Shown here: positions 9,401-22,640 of the stretch, in pieces
Layout of the letters: every line of letters starts with the position of its first letter
Numbering within the stretch: the first letter of the stretch is position 1
Origin: Gymnopilus junonius
Taxonomy: Eukaryota > Basidiomycota > Agaricomycetes > Agaricales > Galerinaceae
Length of the DNA stretch: 22,640 nt
Direction: 5' to 3'
NCBI GenBank assembly: GCA_015501075.1
Contig: JADNYJ010000503.1
Coordinates: forward strand, 1 to 22,640
Position numbers and translations under genes: made by a program
Notes under the pieces: model-generated
Databases searched by the model: none
What the model saw: only the letters and a program-made list of their open reading frames with translations
What the model was told of the DNA's origin: nothing

Positions 9401-11164
9401 ACAAATAGACAAATTTAGTCGTCCTGCAAAAAATAATGAAGAAAATCGTACCTGATCGAAGGGCTTTCCCTGGAACATTTCATTGAATGTGTTATTGATC
9501 CATTGTTCATCATCGGCAGAGATGGTCGCGTGCCACTATGAATAAATCTGAGAAATGATGGTGCTTATCTGACATGGTGGTGTACATACTCGATAGAGGA
9601 CGTTGAACTCCGCACTGACATGATTACCCTCGCCCGCTCAACCTTCAAGCTATCCCGATTGATAGCCTAAGTCAAAAATTAAGTAAAATGTTTGTCAGAA
9701 AGACCGAATGATACGGAGGAAAAAATCAGAATGCACATCAAACGGACTCATATTCCAATTAGCTCCATGACCGGATCCAAGAAAGCTAGCAACGTAATCT
9801 CCCAAGATTGCGCTGATAAAATGGCCACAACTGACAAGGATTCGATATCATTGCCAAATCGTTATTAAGAATTTTACACACTTAATCAATTTAGCTGTCT
9901 GGAATATTTCTTCGTCTTGAAGAGCTAGCTGTGGAGGGTCAGTCGGAGGCGGATCGGACCATCGTTTACGTTCATTGATCTTCAGTATCTTCTCTGCAAT
10001 ATACTGTGAACAAGGACATTGTGAGCCAGTACTTAAGATGAGGAATATGGTGTCCTACATTATGGTTCCGACTGAAAAGGACAAGGAGGGCGCTTGTGGC
10101 TGGCACCAGAAATGTAAGGCGCTCCTCAGAGAAAGTATCAGGATATAAAAGACCCTCCCAAGTGTCTTGTTCCGAACTCTATCCTGTGCGGTTTGATCTA
10201 AATTGAACATAGCATTGATCAGTTCCGTGGCCTTCTCTCAATTGTTATCGCAATGCTCACTGTCCCCATATAATGGGCTCAAGTCCAGATAGGAGCTGGC
10301 GTTATTTGTCCATACGTTCTTCGAGTCAGTTCGGAACAATGAATGGGTGACAATAGTGGCGAAGGCAAAAATCAAGCTCGACACGCCCGCTGGGTGATTT
10401 TGCTCCTGTCGCACTTGTTAAACTCTGTATCACGTCTTGGAGGAAAAATCACGAACCCCGTTCCTCTTAAGGATAGTATCGAAAACCAGGCTGGCGTCTG
10501 GTAAGGAGGACCTAGGCAATCCTGCCTTCCCTTGCACGCTCCGAGCATATGGCCGACCAGCACGACCAGTATCATAGTCTTGCAGGTTATTTCCTCCTCC
10601 GTCTGCATGCCGAAAGGAATATGTTGGTCCAAGAAACGTAGCTGGTGGGTGAGGGTTCGTGTCGTAAAGAACCTTTATCACTGAGTCATTGAGGTCCTTA
10701 GCGACGCCGGTATAGGGATCAAGCTGTGCTAGTATTGCTAGGCCATCTGCGAACTGGAAGTTGAAGAGTAAATATTGTCATCCAAAGAAGCCGACACTAA
10801 GGAAGGAAGGGAAGAAGAGATTGGACGTACGGCACCTTTACGATCATCCACCGAAGTCGGATGCTCGATTATGTCAGTGAAAGCCACCTAGAGGATATTG
10901 TTAACATTAGAAGAGGAAATGTGCAATATTGACAGCTAGGCGTACCAGTTCTTTAGGGTTGGGCTTGAAGGCACCCTTGACTTTCGAGCTCTCCACTTGA
11001 TCAATTAGATTCGTAATTGGAGCGTGTCCCTGGCGACTTGCGGCTGGGCTACTAGACACTTCCCAATCGTAATACCCAGTCGGTGCTGTGGGAGGGCGTC
11101 GAGAAGCAAGGTGCACTACATCAGCGCCCAACGTGAGAGCCTGAACAATGTTGATATTAGCCAT
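6453..11164 (-). CDS. Linoleate diol synthase / Ppo-type fatty-acid dioxygenase-P450 fusion
   Basis: Oxidises C18 unsaturated fatty acids to hydroperoxides and then usually isomerises them to diols (fungal oxylipin signals). Exons, from the start: 11164-10946, 10887-10831, 10753-10457, 10405-10261, 10197-10059, 10003-9882, 9830-9737, 9666-9590, 9535-9452, 9392-9310, 9256-9054, 8996-8953, 8904-8851, 8796-8731, 8683-8611, 8553-8482, 8428-8385, 8331-8100, 8044-7786, 7735-7655, 7601-7597, 7543-7414, 7360-7060, 7003-6867, 6803-6519, 6464-6453; about 1105 aa, normal for the family. Dioxygenase half: H-P-P-A-T-F-L-G, P-Y-A-R-S-V, distal His in V-T-H-S-L-F-R-T-D, S-S-Y-L-D-L-S-P-L-Y-G, L-L-Y-P-D-T-F, proximal Y-R-W-H. 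P450 half: A-S-V-N-H-A-H-G in the I-helix, then G-F-H-G-C-P-G with the haem Cys. Single bases appear missing at 10157-10159, 9633-9635 and 8155-8163; all else is intact. Not secreted. Confidence 0.92.
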
Positions 11165-13626
11165 ATTGGATGGGGTGGAATGATGGAAAATAAAAGAACT
11201 ATGTACCGACTTGTTGATACGTGAATTATATATCGTTCAAACATGGCTTGCGGCGGGGTGTCCGATCAGAGGGGAAATGTTGGTGCTACTTCGGAAATCA
11301 ATGCCACTGATAAAGTCCGCCCAGTGAGGTAATTGCCAAATATTTGTGGATGTAACGGATAAAAGTGGGCTTCGGCGTACCTATAAGAGCTCAACATAAT
11401 GGTCTGCGAAGGGTCAAGACGCAGAAAGTCTTCCGCCCTGCCTGACAGGTCGGATGCTAATCTAAATATTTCCGCGACTAGAGTCACAAGTTCATTTCAA
11501 TGATTTCATATTGCCACTGCCTGTCATTTGAGATCGTCTACTCGAGCGAAATTTCTTTGGAAGCAACATCAGTAGCTGGATTACTGCTGTATTCTGTCAC
11601 TTACCAGGGCTAAGGCTGTTTAAATACGGCAGGACCCCGCGACAGCAATAAGGAATATTTTTGAATTAAGCGTATGGAAGAGACGATTGTTATTGAGAAG
11701 ACGGACACGATGTTCAGCTGAGAAAAGTGGCACTGGCAAAGCCGTCACGTCACCCGACGCCAACGGAAAACGTCACGCCACGATTACATAAACTTCGAAC
11801 CGGCCGGTACCGGTGGCTTCTGATCATGACCGCCAGCGTCGATGCTCTGTCGCTCTAGCAGGTCCACCAGTACTTTGCATGGCGAGGAGGAGGACTGGAG
11901 TGCACTACATATCCTCGTGGGCGTACCTTGCTTCGTGTACATATTCAATACCGCGAAGCTAAGCACATTCTGCTCTGTATGATCTCTATACTGCCTTATA
12001 TTTTGAACACACTTATAGTAATAAAAGGATAATTCGTTTGCTTGCTCATTCCCGACGAGCTCCTTTCTAGGGCATGAGCACAATATAGGCGGTCACCCCC
12101 ACCACTTCCTCTGTTCTTTGTTCCTTGTTTTCGATCAAAGTGCTCCTCACATCTTTTGATCAAGCCTCACTGCTTCTCCCCACAAATTCTGTTTTCCTCC
12201 TCTTGATTTCAGCGCACTTATGGACTAGTTCATATTGGGTTTATCTTGGCATTCTATTAATTCCCTTCTCGCATGACAACCCTGAAATAGACCTTTCCGT
12301 CATTTTGGGTCGTCGCTTGCACAAACATTGCTTCTCCTTAAAGTGAGTACAATTTTCCAAAGACAACACAAATATGGTAGTTATCTGAATGTCAAGACTT
12401 CCAGATGATAAATCCACTCCTTTGGTCTGTCCGGGCCTTGGGTTGCCTATCATTATCAGTCTATCACGCTATACACCAACCCATTGGTGGGACCGCGACC
12501 GCGGAGCATCACTCATCTTGAAATATCTTCCCAGAAAAGAGGAGACTATGCAAAATGACATGGAAGAACAATCGTAGGTTGTCAACTATCATAAGAATCC
12601 GATGTTTGATTTCCATCGCAGATGTACAAGCCGCTGCTGCTTGATCTGAGGATGGCCAAATATGCTCAACTTGAGTACTTACCAGGTTTTCTTACTCGGG
12701 GTTCCGACTGGCGGTACGGATGAAACCCATGCATATCTTTATCGACAACACGAAGCTGCTCTGAAAACATGCTGACCTGCCAAATGAATGGTCGGGAAAC
12801 GGAGATGTTGAGCATATCTCCAATCTTTTGAATGCCAGATCAAGCAATTAAAACGCTTGCGTGAGTGATATTCTCATGGTACTGAAAGGATAATATTAAT
12901 TCACGTTCAATCGACAAAACGATTCTCACTTAAACCCAACATCTCGGATGCGACTCTCAGGGGAATGTCAGTTTGTAATGCTCGAGGACGACGCCCGTAA
13001 TAATTACCACTACCTCGGAGTAGGGTCTGGGAGCCTGTATCTCGAGGGACACGCGTTCTCCATGACGTCGGCTTGCCGGGAAACTTGAGTCCCTTCGTAC
13101 CGGCCTCTGAAGGCAACGTCTTCCCGACGTCGAGTTTTCCACGCCAGGATTTAAGCGCACGCGGTATCTATTCCTAAAATTGGGACGTGCGACGTCCTCT
13201 CAATATCATCAAAGTTATAATTGAAGAAGATTTTCAGGCTTGGCACGTTGAATGAGGTGAATTGTAGGAATTTCATTGTTTGTGGCCACCGGGTCGTATA
13301 GGAGGGCGACTCTAACGGTCCCGGTTGAGGTGTATTCCTCTGGGAAATATGATAAGAGGCTTTCGCACGAATGCAAGGCGCTCCCGTTCTTTGGGCCACA
13401 GAACTTGTTTTCCCGGTCAATTCTTTCGTCTTGCTTGTTGTTTAATTCATTTCCATCTATCATCCAACGAAATTATTCATCTTTTCTCTCCAGGGAAAAC
13501 CCAATCCATTCATTATTCGTAATCGAAATACAGGGACAGATTTAGGTATAAAAGACTTGGAGAAATATGGTCAAGACTTCAACAACCAGTTCTTTTACTT
13601 TTCTCCTGGTCCACATCGCGCAATCA
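11165..13626. other. Long divergent intergenic region without a convincing gene
   Basis: Separates the dioxygenase (-) from peroxidase 1 (+). Minus-strand 11487-11380 reads like a short coding piece (E-I-F-R-L-A-S-D-L, then F-L-R-L-D-P-S-Q-T) next to a donor-like GTACGC, but I cannot extend it to a gene. Open frames at 12125-12346 and 12389-12577 (+) and 11784-12083 (-) lack motifs or splice support. A cluster of GTCACG/CGTCAC words lies at 11743-11778. The far right holds the peroxidase 1 promoter. Confidence 0.5.
13547..13553 (+). promoter_or_regulatory. TATA box of peroxidase 1
   Basis: TATAAAA lies about 75-80 nt upstream of the ATG pair at 13627/13630. It argues against ATG 13567 as the start, because that ATG would fall before the expected transcription start about 25-35 nt below the TATA box. 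Confidence 0.7.
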
Positions 13627-15341
<1,715 letters not shown>

Positions 15342-16196
15342 ATTTTGAGTTTTATGGTTGACTTTAGATTCATAGTCCTCCTCTTTCATTTGCATACACG
15401 TATTTATCAGTGCGCTATGTCGATATGTCCTCTTTCCTGTGAATAGACCAACTTCAAATTTAGCTCAGAAACGAGTAAGGGTGATAAGGCGCTCTGATTG
15501 CCATTGGATCATGTCGTAAGGAATAGTGTAGCGGGCCATTTGACACCCCGGGTACCCTCCTCGAATTCACTCTGAATTGAAAATTATCCACGGCAGCGTA
15601 ATCGTATTACTATTAGCATCATCGGTGCAACCTCTTTGAAGCATGAGGCACACATCCTGACCAAATCAGGCAAAAGATTACGCCAATTTCAACGGAAATG
15701 CCTCCGTGTTGACGAAAGTTTGTCCACAGTAATGACGTCACCCTCAATTTAGGACTGCGGAGCGTGCAATTACACGTGCGTAAACTTTTGGCGTGACGAA
15801 AAAGGCCTGGAAACGGCTGATGAACCCCCAATTCAATTTCAAGGTGCCGAGGGGATGTAAACGGCTGGATGCTGTGCGGTGGCTAAATGCGCAGTAAACG
15901 TTCTTGAGCAGGTCATCTTTGCTTCCTCTTCCATTTGCTCTTGTCATTGTCGACGCCTTCTTCCGAGTTCAAGCTGTAGTGGCCAGCGCTGAACCACGAC
16001 GTATAGAGGAGGCTGATCACGCTGAGCTTGGTTGACTGTACACCTCGACAACCATTGAATCATATTGAAACTAGAAGGGCGTTGCTGGTGAAGATTCGCG
16101 GATTTCGAGCACAACCCAATACGTATCGTAATAGTACGTCTTGTGTTTGATAAATTTGCCCTTGATAGTGATATTGGCATTTTTACAGGTCTAAAA
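15342..16196. other. Intergenic stretch with promoter of the O-fucosyltransferase-like gene
   Basis: No convincing gene on either strand. A perfect TGACGTCA palindrome lies at 15733-15740. A well-formed intron, 16134-16188 (GTACGT ... TTTTACAG), sits just before ATG 16197 and is best read as a 5'UTR intron. Confidence 0.5.
15733..15740. promoter_or_regulatory. CRE/ATF-type palindrome TGACGTCA
   Basis: An exact 8-bp bZIP (ATF/CREB) consensus, about 460 nt upstream of ATG 16197 and 390 nt past the peroxidase 1 stop. Such words occur by chance, so the regulatory role is inferred only from motif and place. Confidence 0.3.
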
Positions 16197-19031
16197 ATGC
16201 CCTCAAAGTCGAAATATGTCGACACAGACGTCGAAGACGAAGAGTATTTGCTCCTCAAAACCCCATATGAGCCCTTCGAGGAAGGACCGTTACATCCTGA
16301 CGACGAAACGGACGCATATATCCATGAAAATCCACCTTCACGGCACTCTAGATACCAACATACCAGATCGACACGAAATTCCTTTCGTTTTCACTTCCTG
16401 CGACCCATTCTACTCCGCCTCAGAAGGTTCTTGCTCCCGCCTGGAATTGCCAGGTTCCTGCTGCCATCGTCCTCCCATCACCCCCCGCACTACTTCCCTT
16501 TTCCACGTGTCGCTGCGGGGAGGAAGACGCGTTTCAGGGTTTACTCACTAGTGCTTTTGGCCTTCCTAGTGGTTGGCCCAGCGTTCCTTTTGATTTTGTT
16601 GCTTCTATACGGTGGGATCCCTCCTTCGTACGCGGACGCGAGGATGCGGGAAAGGCAGCTTTCTCAACACCATTGGGAAAAAATTATTCCTGAGAATTCA
16701 ATGCTTGCTGCTCCAGGAAAAGTCCGCGAACCGGTGGAACGTTATGTGCGCTTTCCAGACCACCTTTGGGGACATGGCTTGAATAATGTTCTGCAAGAAG
16801 TGTACGTTTCAGATTGTGTATCATGTTTTCATGGTTGTACTGATAGACTATATCGACTCTAATGTTTAGCATGCTTTATGCCCTAATAGCACACCAATCA
16901 AAACGTTCTTTCGTGTTTGAAGACTACGTCTGGTCCCATCTTCCTTTACCATACACAATCTATGATTTGCGTTAAGACCGACGCGTGTGCCCATGAGCGC
17001 ATTCTTGGGTGGTTGGATAGTCGGTTTACCTGGAACTGATGTAAAAGACAGTTCTGGGAACGATGTGCTACCTGATGAAGGCGACGGATCTGTCGTTACA
17101 TATCCGGATAAGGACCACCGCGAAACAGGGGCGGAGGCGCTGGAAAAGGAAGGCGTTGATATTTCTCGGAAATTCTCACGCGACGAAAAACAACAGTCGT
17201 CACTACCGTCCACGTCGTCCAACTCTCTTGCTGGACACCCACTTCTATCGACACTTCAAGATGCTTTCCACTCTTCGCTTCTTCACAGGCGTCTATCGCG
17301 GTCTCTCAACTATGGGAATACTAGACTGAATGATGGCAGCACGCCCTCAGGTCTTCCTGTTTCTGCGGAGTACTTTGAGCACGTCTGCCCACCTCGGAAG
17401 CGGGTTGAAATTTCTTACGAGTACGTTCCTGCCACCTGACTTTCCTCTCGTTTGGGTTCTAATCGTCATTGTCTAGTTATGGTTCTGATTCAGAAGGAGG
17501 TGCGTTGTCTGCTATCTCTCCTACTCCCTATCGATGTCCTGAAGCCAACCAATTGCCAATTGTACCTGTAGATCGCACTCAGACGGCATCATTACCTCCG
17601 CTGGGGGGAGATGCAGACGGTCCTGAGATTCTTCAATGGTGGGTCAATCGACTGTCCCAGGACGATGTGAAGGATGAACAGTGCGTGGTCGTGAAGGAGA
17701 CGAAGCACAAAGTTTGGGATCCTAAGTGAGTGTTTGTGCCCCGTTTCTTTTTTGTGGCCCTTTGCGTCCTTCCCTTGCCCAGTGGAGCAGTTTTGAGATC
17801 TGCGTTGCTATCGTGTGCACTTGGCCACACGCAGTATCAGTGCTTTCACTGGTCTTGATGGGGGCGTGGCTGTTGTTCACGCTCTCCGCCGCTTCATTGA
17901 TCGAGGATACTCTTCTTATCATTCTTCCTTGTTACATCCCCTATTGGTGTACTAGCTCTTTATCTCATATTTCCACCATTTCAGATCTTACTCTGTTTCA
18001 TCTCAATCCTCCTTCTCATCAATCTCTAATCATTTTCTTCATCTTACCATGATAGTTTTTTTGGCACAACTCGTATACTCGCCCTGTTTCCCCTCCTGCG
18101 CGACTCGCCCGTTTTGCAAGATTTCCAATGGTCTCCACTTGTCCGAAACGCTGTTGAGAGGAGTATTGGCGTTCTTTTTGGTCCTCTCTCCTCTGGAGGT
18201 CCGACAACAGGACAAGTCGAGCCCGGCACGGCGCACCCAAGTGCACCAGTGACGAATGCTCTCTCACATGGGACCAATTTCATCTCAGGAGTCCTCGCTG
18301 TACATCTCAGACGGGGTGACTACTCGAGGCATTGTACACGCCTGGCTAATTGGGGCTCGGGTTACATGGGTTGGAACCGACTTGTAGATGGAAACGATTT
18401 TGAGGAAGGTTTACAGAGATTTATAGTTGAAGGCGATGACGCGGCCTCTCATAACTCGGGCACTGACCCTGTTGATCATAAAGCTCGAAAGGAAGCATAT
18501 TACCTCGCACATTGCCTACCCACCATCCCTACAATTGTGCACCGTCTCGGAGAAATCAGAAAGTCCTATGAAACCTCGACAATTAACGACAGGAAACCCA
18601 CCCGACTGGCTCATCACCTATCGCAAGTCTACATTCTGACAAATGGCTGGCCATCTTTCGTCGAAGACCTTCGCATAGCGCTGATGGCTGATGGTTGGGA
18701 ACGGATTATTGCGAGCACTGATTTGGAAAATGTTCTTCGGGAGGCTGTTTTGGAGGAAGATCATATTGGCGCGCATCGATCAAAGATGGCGGGTTCAGCG
18801 GGATTAAACAAGGAAGAGAAGGGCGTGAGCGCAGCTATTGATATGGCTATCGCCGAGCTCGCTGAGGTGTTTGTTGGGGAACGGCGTGAGTTTGTTTGCT
18901 TTCCTTGAATCTGGTCTATTTTTTTAAGCTGATTTCATCTTCTCCGAATCAAGTTCTCAAGTCTCTCTGCCAACATCGTTTTGCTTCGAATGGCAAAAGT
19001 TTCTCCTGATCATTCAAATTGGATGTTATGA
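16197..19031 (+). CDS. Type II membrane protein, GDP-fucose O-fucosyltransferase-like
   Basis: Exons 16197-16801, 16870-17420, 17477-17725, 18056-18885 and 18954-19031; about 770 aa. A basic, Ser/Pro-rich cytosolic lead is followed by one hydrophobic anchor near residues 120-145 ([10 protein letters not shown]), then a lumenal domain, the layout of Golgi glycosyltransferases. Family-like landmarks are [36 protein letters not shown] and above all V-H-L-R-R-G-D-Y with a following H-C, the nucleotide-sugar loop seen in fungal O-FucT-like proteins. Then come Y-I-L-T-N-G-W and a C-terminal [10 protein letters not shown]. The donor sugar is inferred from the family and not proven. Acidic, Ser-rich inserts lie between the motifs. 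One T appears missing at 16966-16968 and one G extra at 18876-18879. The 330-nt intron 17726-18055 is far longer than its neighbours. Confidence 0.78.
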
Positions 19032-19967
19032 TTTACTCTCTGGTCCGTCATACTTCCTTCTAGTCTAGTCTGTTTTCTGATTCTTATTTCAGGATGATCA
19101 ACCTTCCTTTGGACAGTGTTAGAGACAATGACTATTATTTATCACGGATGTCATGGCGACTTTATTTTACATGTACCCACCTCATTCCTGAACCTAATTA
19201 AGGCTATTACTGACCCGGTTCTTATCATGATGATACCCGTCTGTCATTTGTCAAGCTTATTTCAATAAGCCTGTGATGTTACTGTTACGATTTTGGCGCT
19301 TCCCAAAAGAAGGTGTTATGGGTGGCGTGCTGTAATCAAACCCTAGATTGCAACAAGCTTACTCATGCTCTATCTCTTGTACTCTCTTCTCTTCTCGTTG
19401 ATAACTTCCTGAGCAGAAATGATGCTCACGTAAACAAGACGGTGGCGAGGCGGTGATATGTGTATGTACGTTTGGAGATCTGAGTTCGCCGTTGTACATG
19501 TACCGAGGCAATGGTTAGTTCTTTGACGTGCCCGGCCGGCTGTCGCACTGTACGCTCATGTAGTCGGATTCAATTATAACAGGAACCAGGAAGGCGTTCA
19601 CTAATCGGTGAAGGTCATGTCACGGTAACGTGGACGGTTGACCGCGATCAGGACACTGCTTAGTGTTTACCGAGCCGAGGGGATATGTAGATTTTGCTTG
19701 GCCCGTAAAATGGATAAATGAAGGGATCGACATTCGTTGTGAGAAGGGGATGCAACGCGCGGCATACAAATGGAGGATCGACAAAAATATCTTGGGCTTT
19801 AAATAGGACTTTCCAAGAGCTTGGAGGACTAAAAATAAACTGGAATAAATGCAAATATATTCGCCATGAAGTAAAGACAGACGAAATTCTAAGAGATTGC
19901 CAATGTATAAATAGAAGAAAATATTTAAATTGATTTAGGCTAATAAGAGGGCCTTGCAAAGAGTGAT
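19032..19967. other. Intergenic stretch between convergent genes
   Basis: Lies between the 3' ends of the fucosyltransferase-like gene and peroxidase 2. It must hold both transcript ends. I find no motif-bearing frame, no RNA gene and no clear repeat. Confidence 0.5.
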
Positions 19968-21618
<1,651 letters not shown>

Positions 21619-21682
21619 TGTAGCTGAGCTAGAGCGGGAGACAACGACTGTCTTGCTTTGAACGACCAGCAATGAGTGCTGC

Positions 21683-21689
21683 TTTTATA
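21683..21689 (-). promoter_or_regulatory. TATA box of peroxidase 2
   Basis: TATAAAA on the minus strand, about 65 nt upstream of ATG 21618, matching the spacing seen at peroxidase 1. It supports the chosen start over the longer upstream frame. Confidence 0.65.
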
Positions 21690-21854
21690 CATTCTAGGTG
21701 AGAGCTCAATTGATTGATTTACAAATCTTTGTGTCCAATCCTGGCTGTATCCCTTTAGCTGGTCCCAAATCTTGCTCATCCTAAACTCGATATTTGTCAG
21801 GACAGTGAGAGCCAGAACCAGGCGAACGGAATACTACAGTGGCTAATTATAGCG

Positions 21855-22640
21855 CTAGGTTCTTGGGTCGTCCAGATTTATGTAGCCTATTTCTGGACAA
21901 GTTTGTAATGCCCATTGCAACGAGACGATGACTTCATCCACAATCGTGATTCGGGATGCTTGGTGAACCGAGTACACTGAGGAATATACTTGGAGGCGGT
22001 TTACGGATACCTCAATATCCTCAAAGGCGAGGAACGTAGCCGGAAGGCCGTGCATTCGAAAGTTTGGCCTCAACAAGGCTATGACTGTGCTAGCAGAAAT
22101 AAAATTCGTTAATACTTCAAGTTGAGTAGGTATATATAATTTGTCTTGATTGGCTCCCTCTTTTAGAGGCTGAGCCGGAAAGCCCAAATAGAGTGCGTGC
22201 TGGGTAGAGGATAGCCCAGTGAGGATTATTTTGACCTAAGTTGCTTGCCACAATTCCAGGGTATCAGAGCGTACCACTATCTCACAGAGTCGGACATAAA
22301 CATGGAGCCTACATTTCAAAGAAAGATTTACACACTTCATGGCCGGGAGATTCATTGTGACAGACATGTACATGGGTGAGAATACATCAAAAGGAACCTC
22401 GTCCTCGAAATGTGCAAAAGAAGGGGCTCTGAACCGGTAATCCACAGGTAATCTATTTCGAAATCAGTAATTACAGCGAATTCTATTCCATCCCGACCAT
22501 GTTCAATAAGGTAATCGTTTAAAAATCGTTGATATGTACTAATAGCAGTTCGCGACCACGGAATACACATCATGGTCAACTGCAGTGATACACTAGAACC
22601 AATCACCCATGATGCCAACAATTTGACCAGCGCGCGTTGC
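21855..22640 (-). CDS. 3' part of a gene, possibly a fungal-specific transcription factor
   Basis: Runs off the right edge, so the 5' end is missing. Three coding pieces can be seen. One lies around 22621-22470 (S-V-S-L-Q-L-T-M-M-C, then Y-L-I-E-H-G-R-D-G). The next, around 22445-22270, has F-E-D-E-V-P-F-D-V-F-S and L-H-V-Y-V-R-L-C-E-I-V. The last, from about 22235 to the stop at 21855-21857, is joined to the second in phase by a GTACGC...CTTAG intron of 39 nt. Acidic E-D-E-V-P-F-D followed by a helix ending R-L-C-E-I-V-V-K-I-I resembles the middle homology region of Zn2Cys6 factors, where a similar acidic loop precedes a helix with L-C-x-I. The zinc cluster itself would lie outside the window. 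The junction between the first two pieces could not be resolved: no splice pair keeps phase. The family call is weak. Confidence 0.35.

Noticed and set aside
11784..12083. 99-codon open frame on the minus strand
   Set aside because: No family motif, no signal or membrane segment, no splice structure, and composition like non-coding flanks.
12125..12577. Two short plus-strand open frames, one hydrophobic
   Set aside because: The hydrophobicity comes from a pyrimidine-rich stretch; there is no coherent extension or intron phase joining the two.
13567..13626. Longer N-terminus for peroxidase 1 from ATG 13567
   Set aside because: That ATG lies only 14 nt past the TATA box, and the later ATGs give a typical signal peptide.
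16143..16196. Upstream ATG for the fucosyltransferase-like gene
   Set aside because: It falls inside a well-formed 5'UTR intron (16134-16188).
17726..18052. 108-codon open frame as a separate gene
   Set aside because: It begins with the GTG of a splice donor, has no ATG start of its own there, and lies wholly inside an intron whose flanks join in phase.
19340..19360. CCCTA-like word resembling telomere repeats
   Set aside because: A single occurrence, not a tandem array.

Overview
The window comes from a filamentous basidiomycete, most likely an Agaricomycete mushroom. The evidence is short GT-AG introns (about 45-65 nt) packed into most genes, secreted class II haem peroxidases, a fused fatty-acid dioxygenase/P450, and Kex2-type dibasic processing sites. 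There are no operons or bacterial ribosome sites. All gene models below were built by hand from splice sites, reading phase and family motifs; no search was run.

Layout, left to right. 1-603 (-): 5' part of an unrecognised gene. 1405-2935 (+): a many-exon gene of unknown function with several frame breaks. 3654-4794 (+): a small secreted precursor with five His/Tyr-rich modules cut up by dibasic sites, the most novel-looking item here. 5145-6294 (+): a polytopic acyltransferase-3 family membrane protein. 6453-11164 (-): a complete 26-exon linoleate diol synthase/Ppo-type oxylipin enzyme (haem dioxygenase + P450). 11165-13626: a long stretch with no convincing gene. 13627-15341 (+): class II peroxidase 1. 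16197-19031 (+): a type II membrane protein resembling fungal GDP-fucose O-fucosyltransferases. 19968-21618 (-): class II peroxidase 2. 21855-22640 (-): 3' part of a gene that may encode a fungal-specific transcription factor.

The genes do not form an obvious single pathway. The two peroxidases and the dioxygenase are all haem oxidants, the former secreted and the latter intracellular and making oxylipin signals. The His-rich precursor next to a membrane acyltransferase is a possible small peptide locus, but that link rests only on adjacency.

A quality point cuts across the window. Seven of the eight larger gene models (all but the His-rich precursor) contain single-base frame breaks, mostly in short homopolymers, while splice sites and catalytic residues are intact. 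This looks more like uncorrected indel errors in the assembly than parallel decay of unrelated genes. I therefore annotate most of them as genes and give the break positions.
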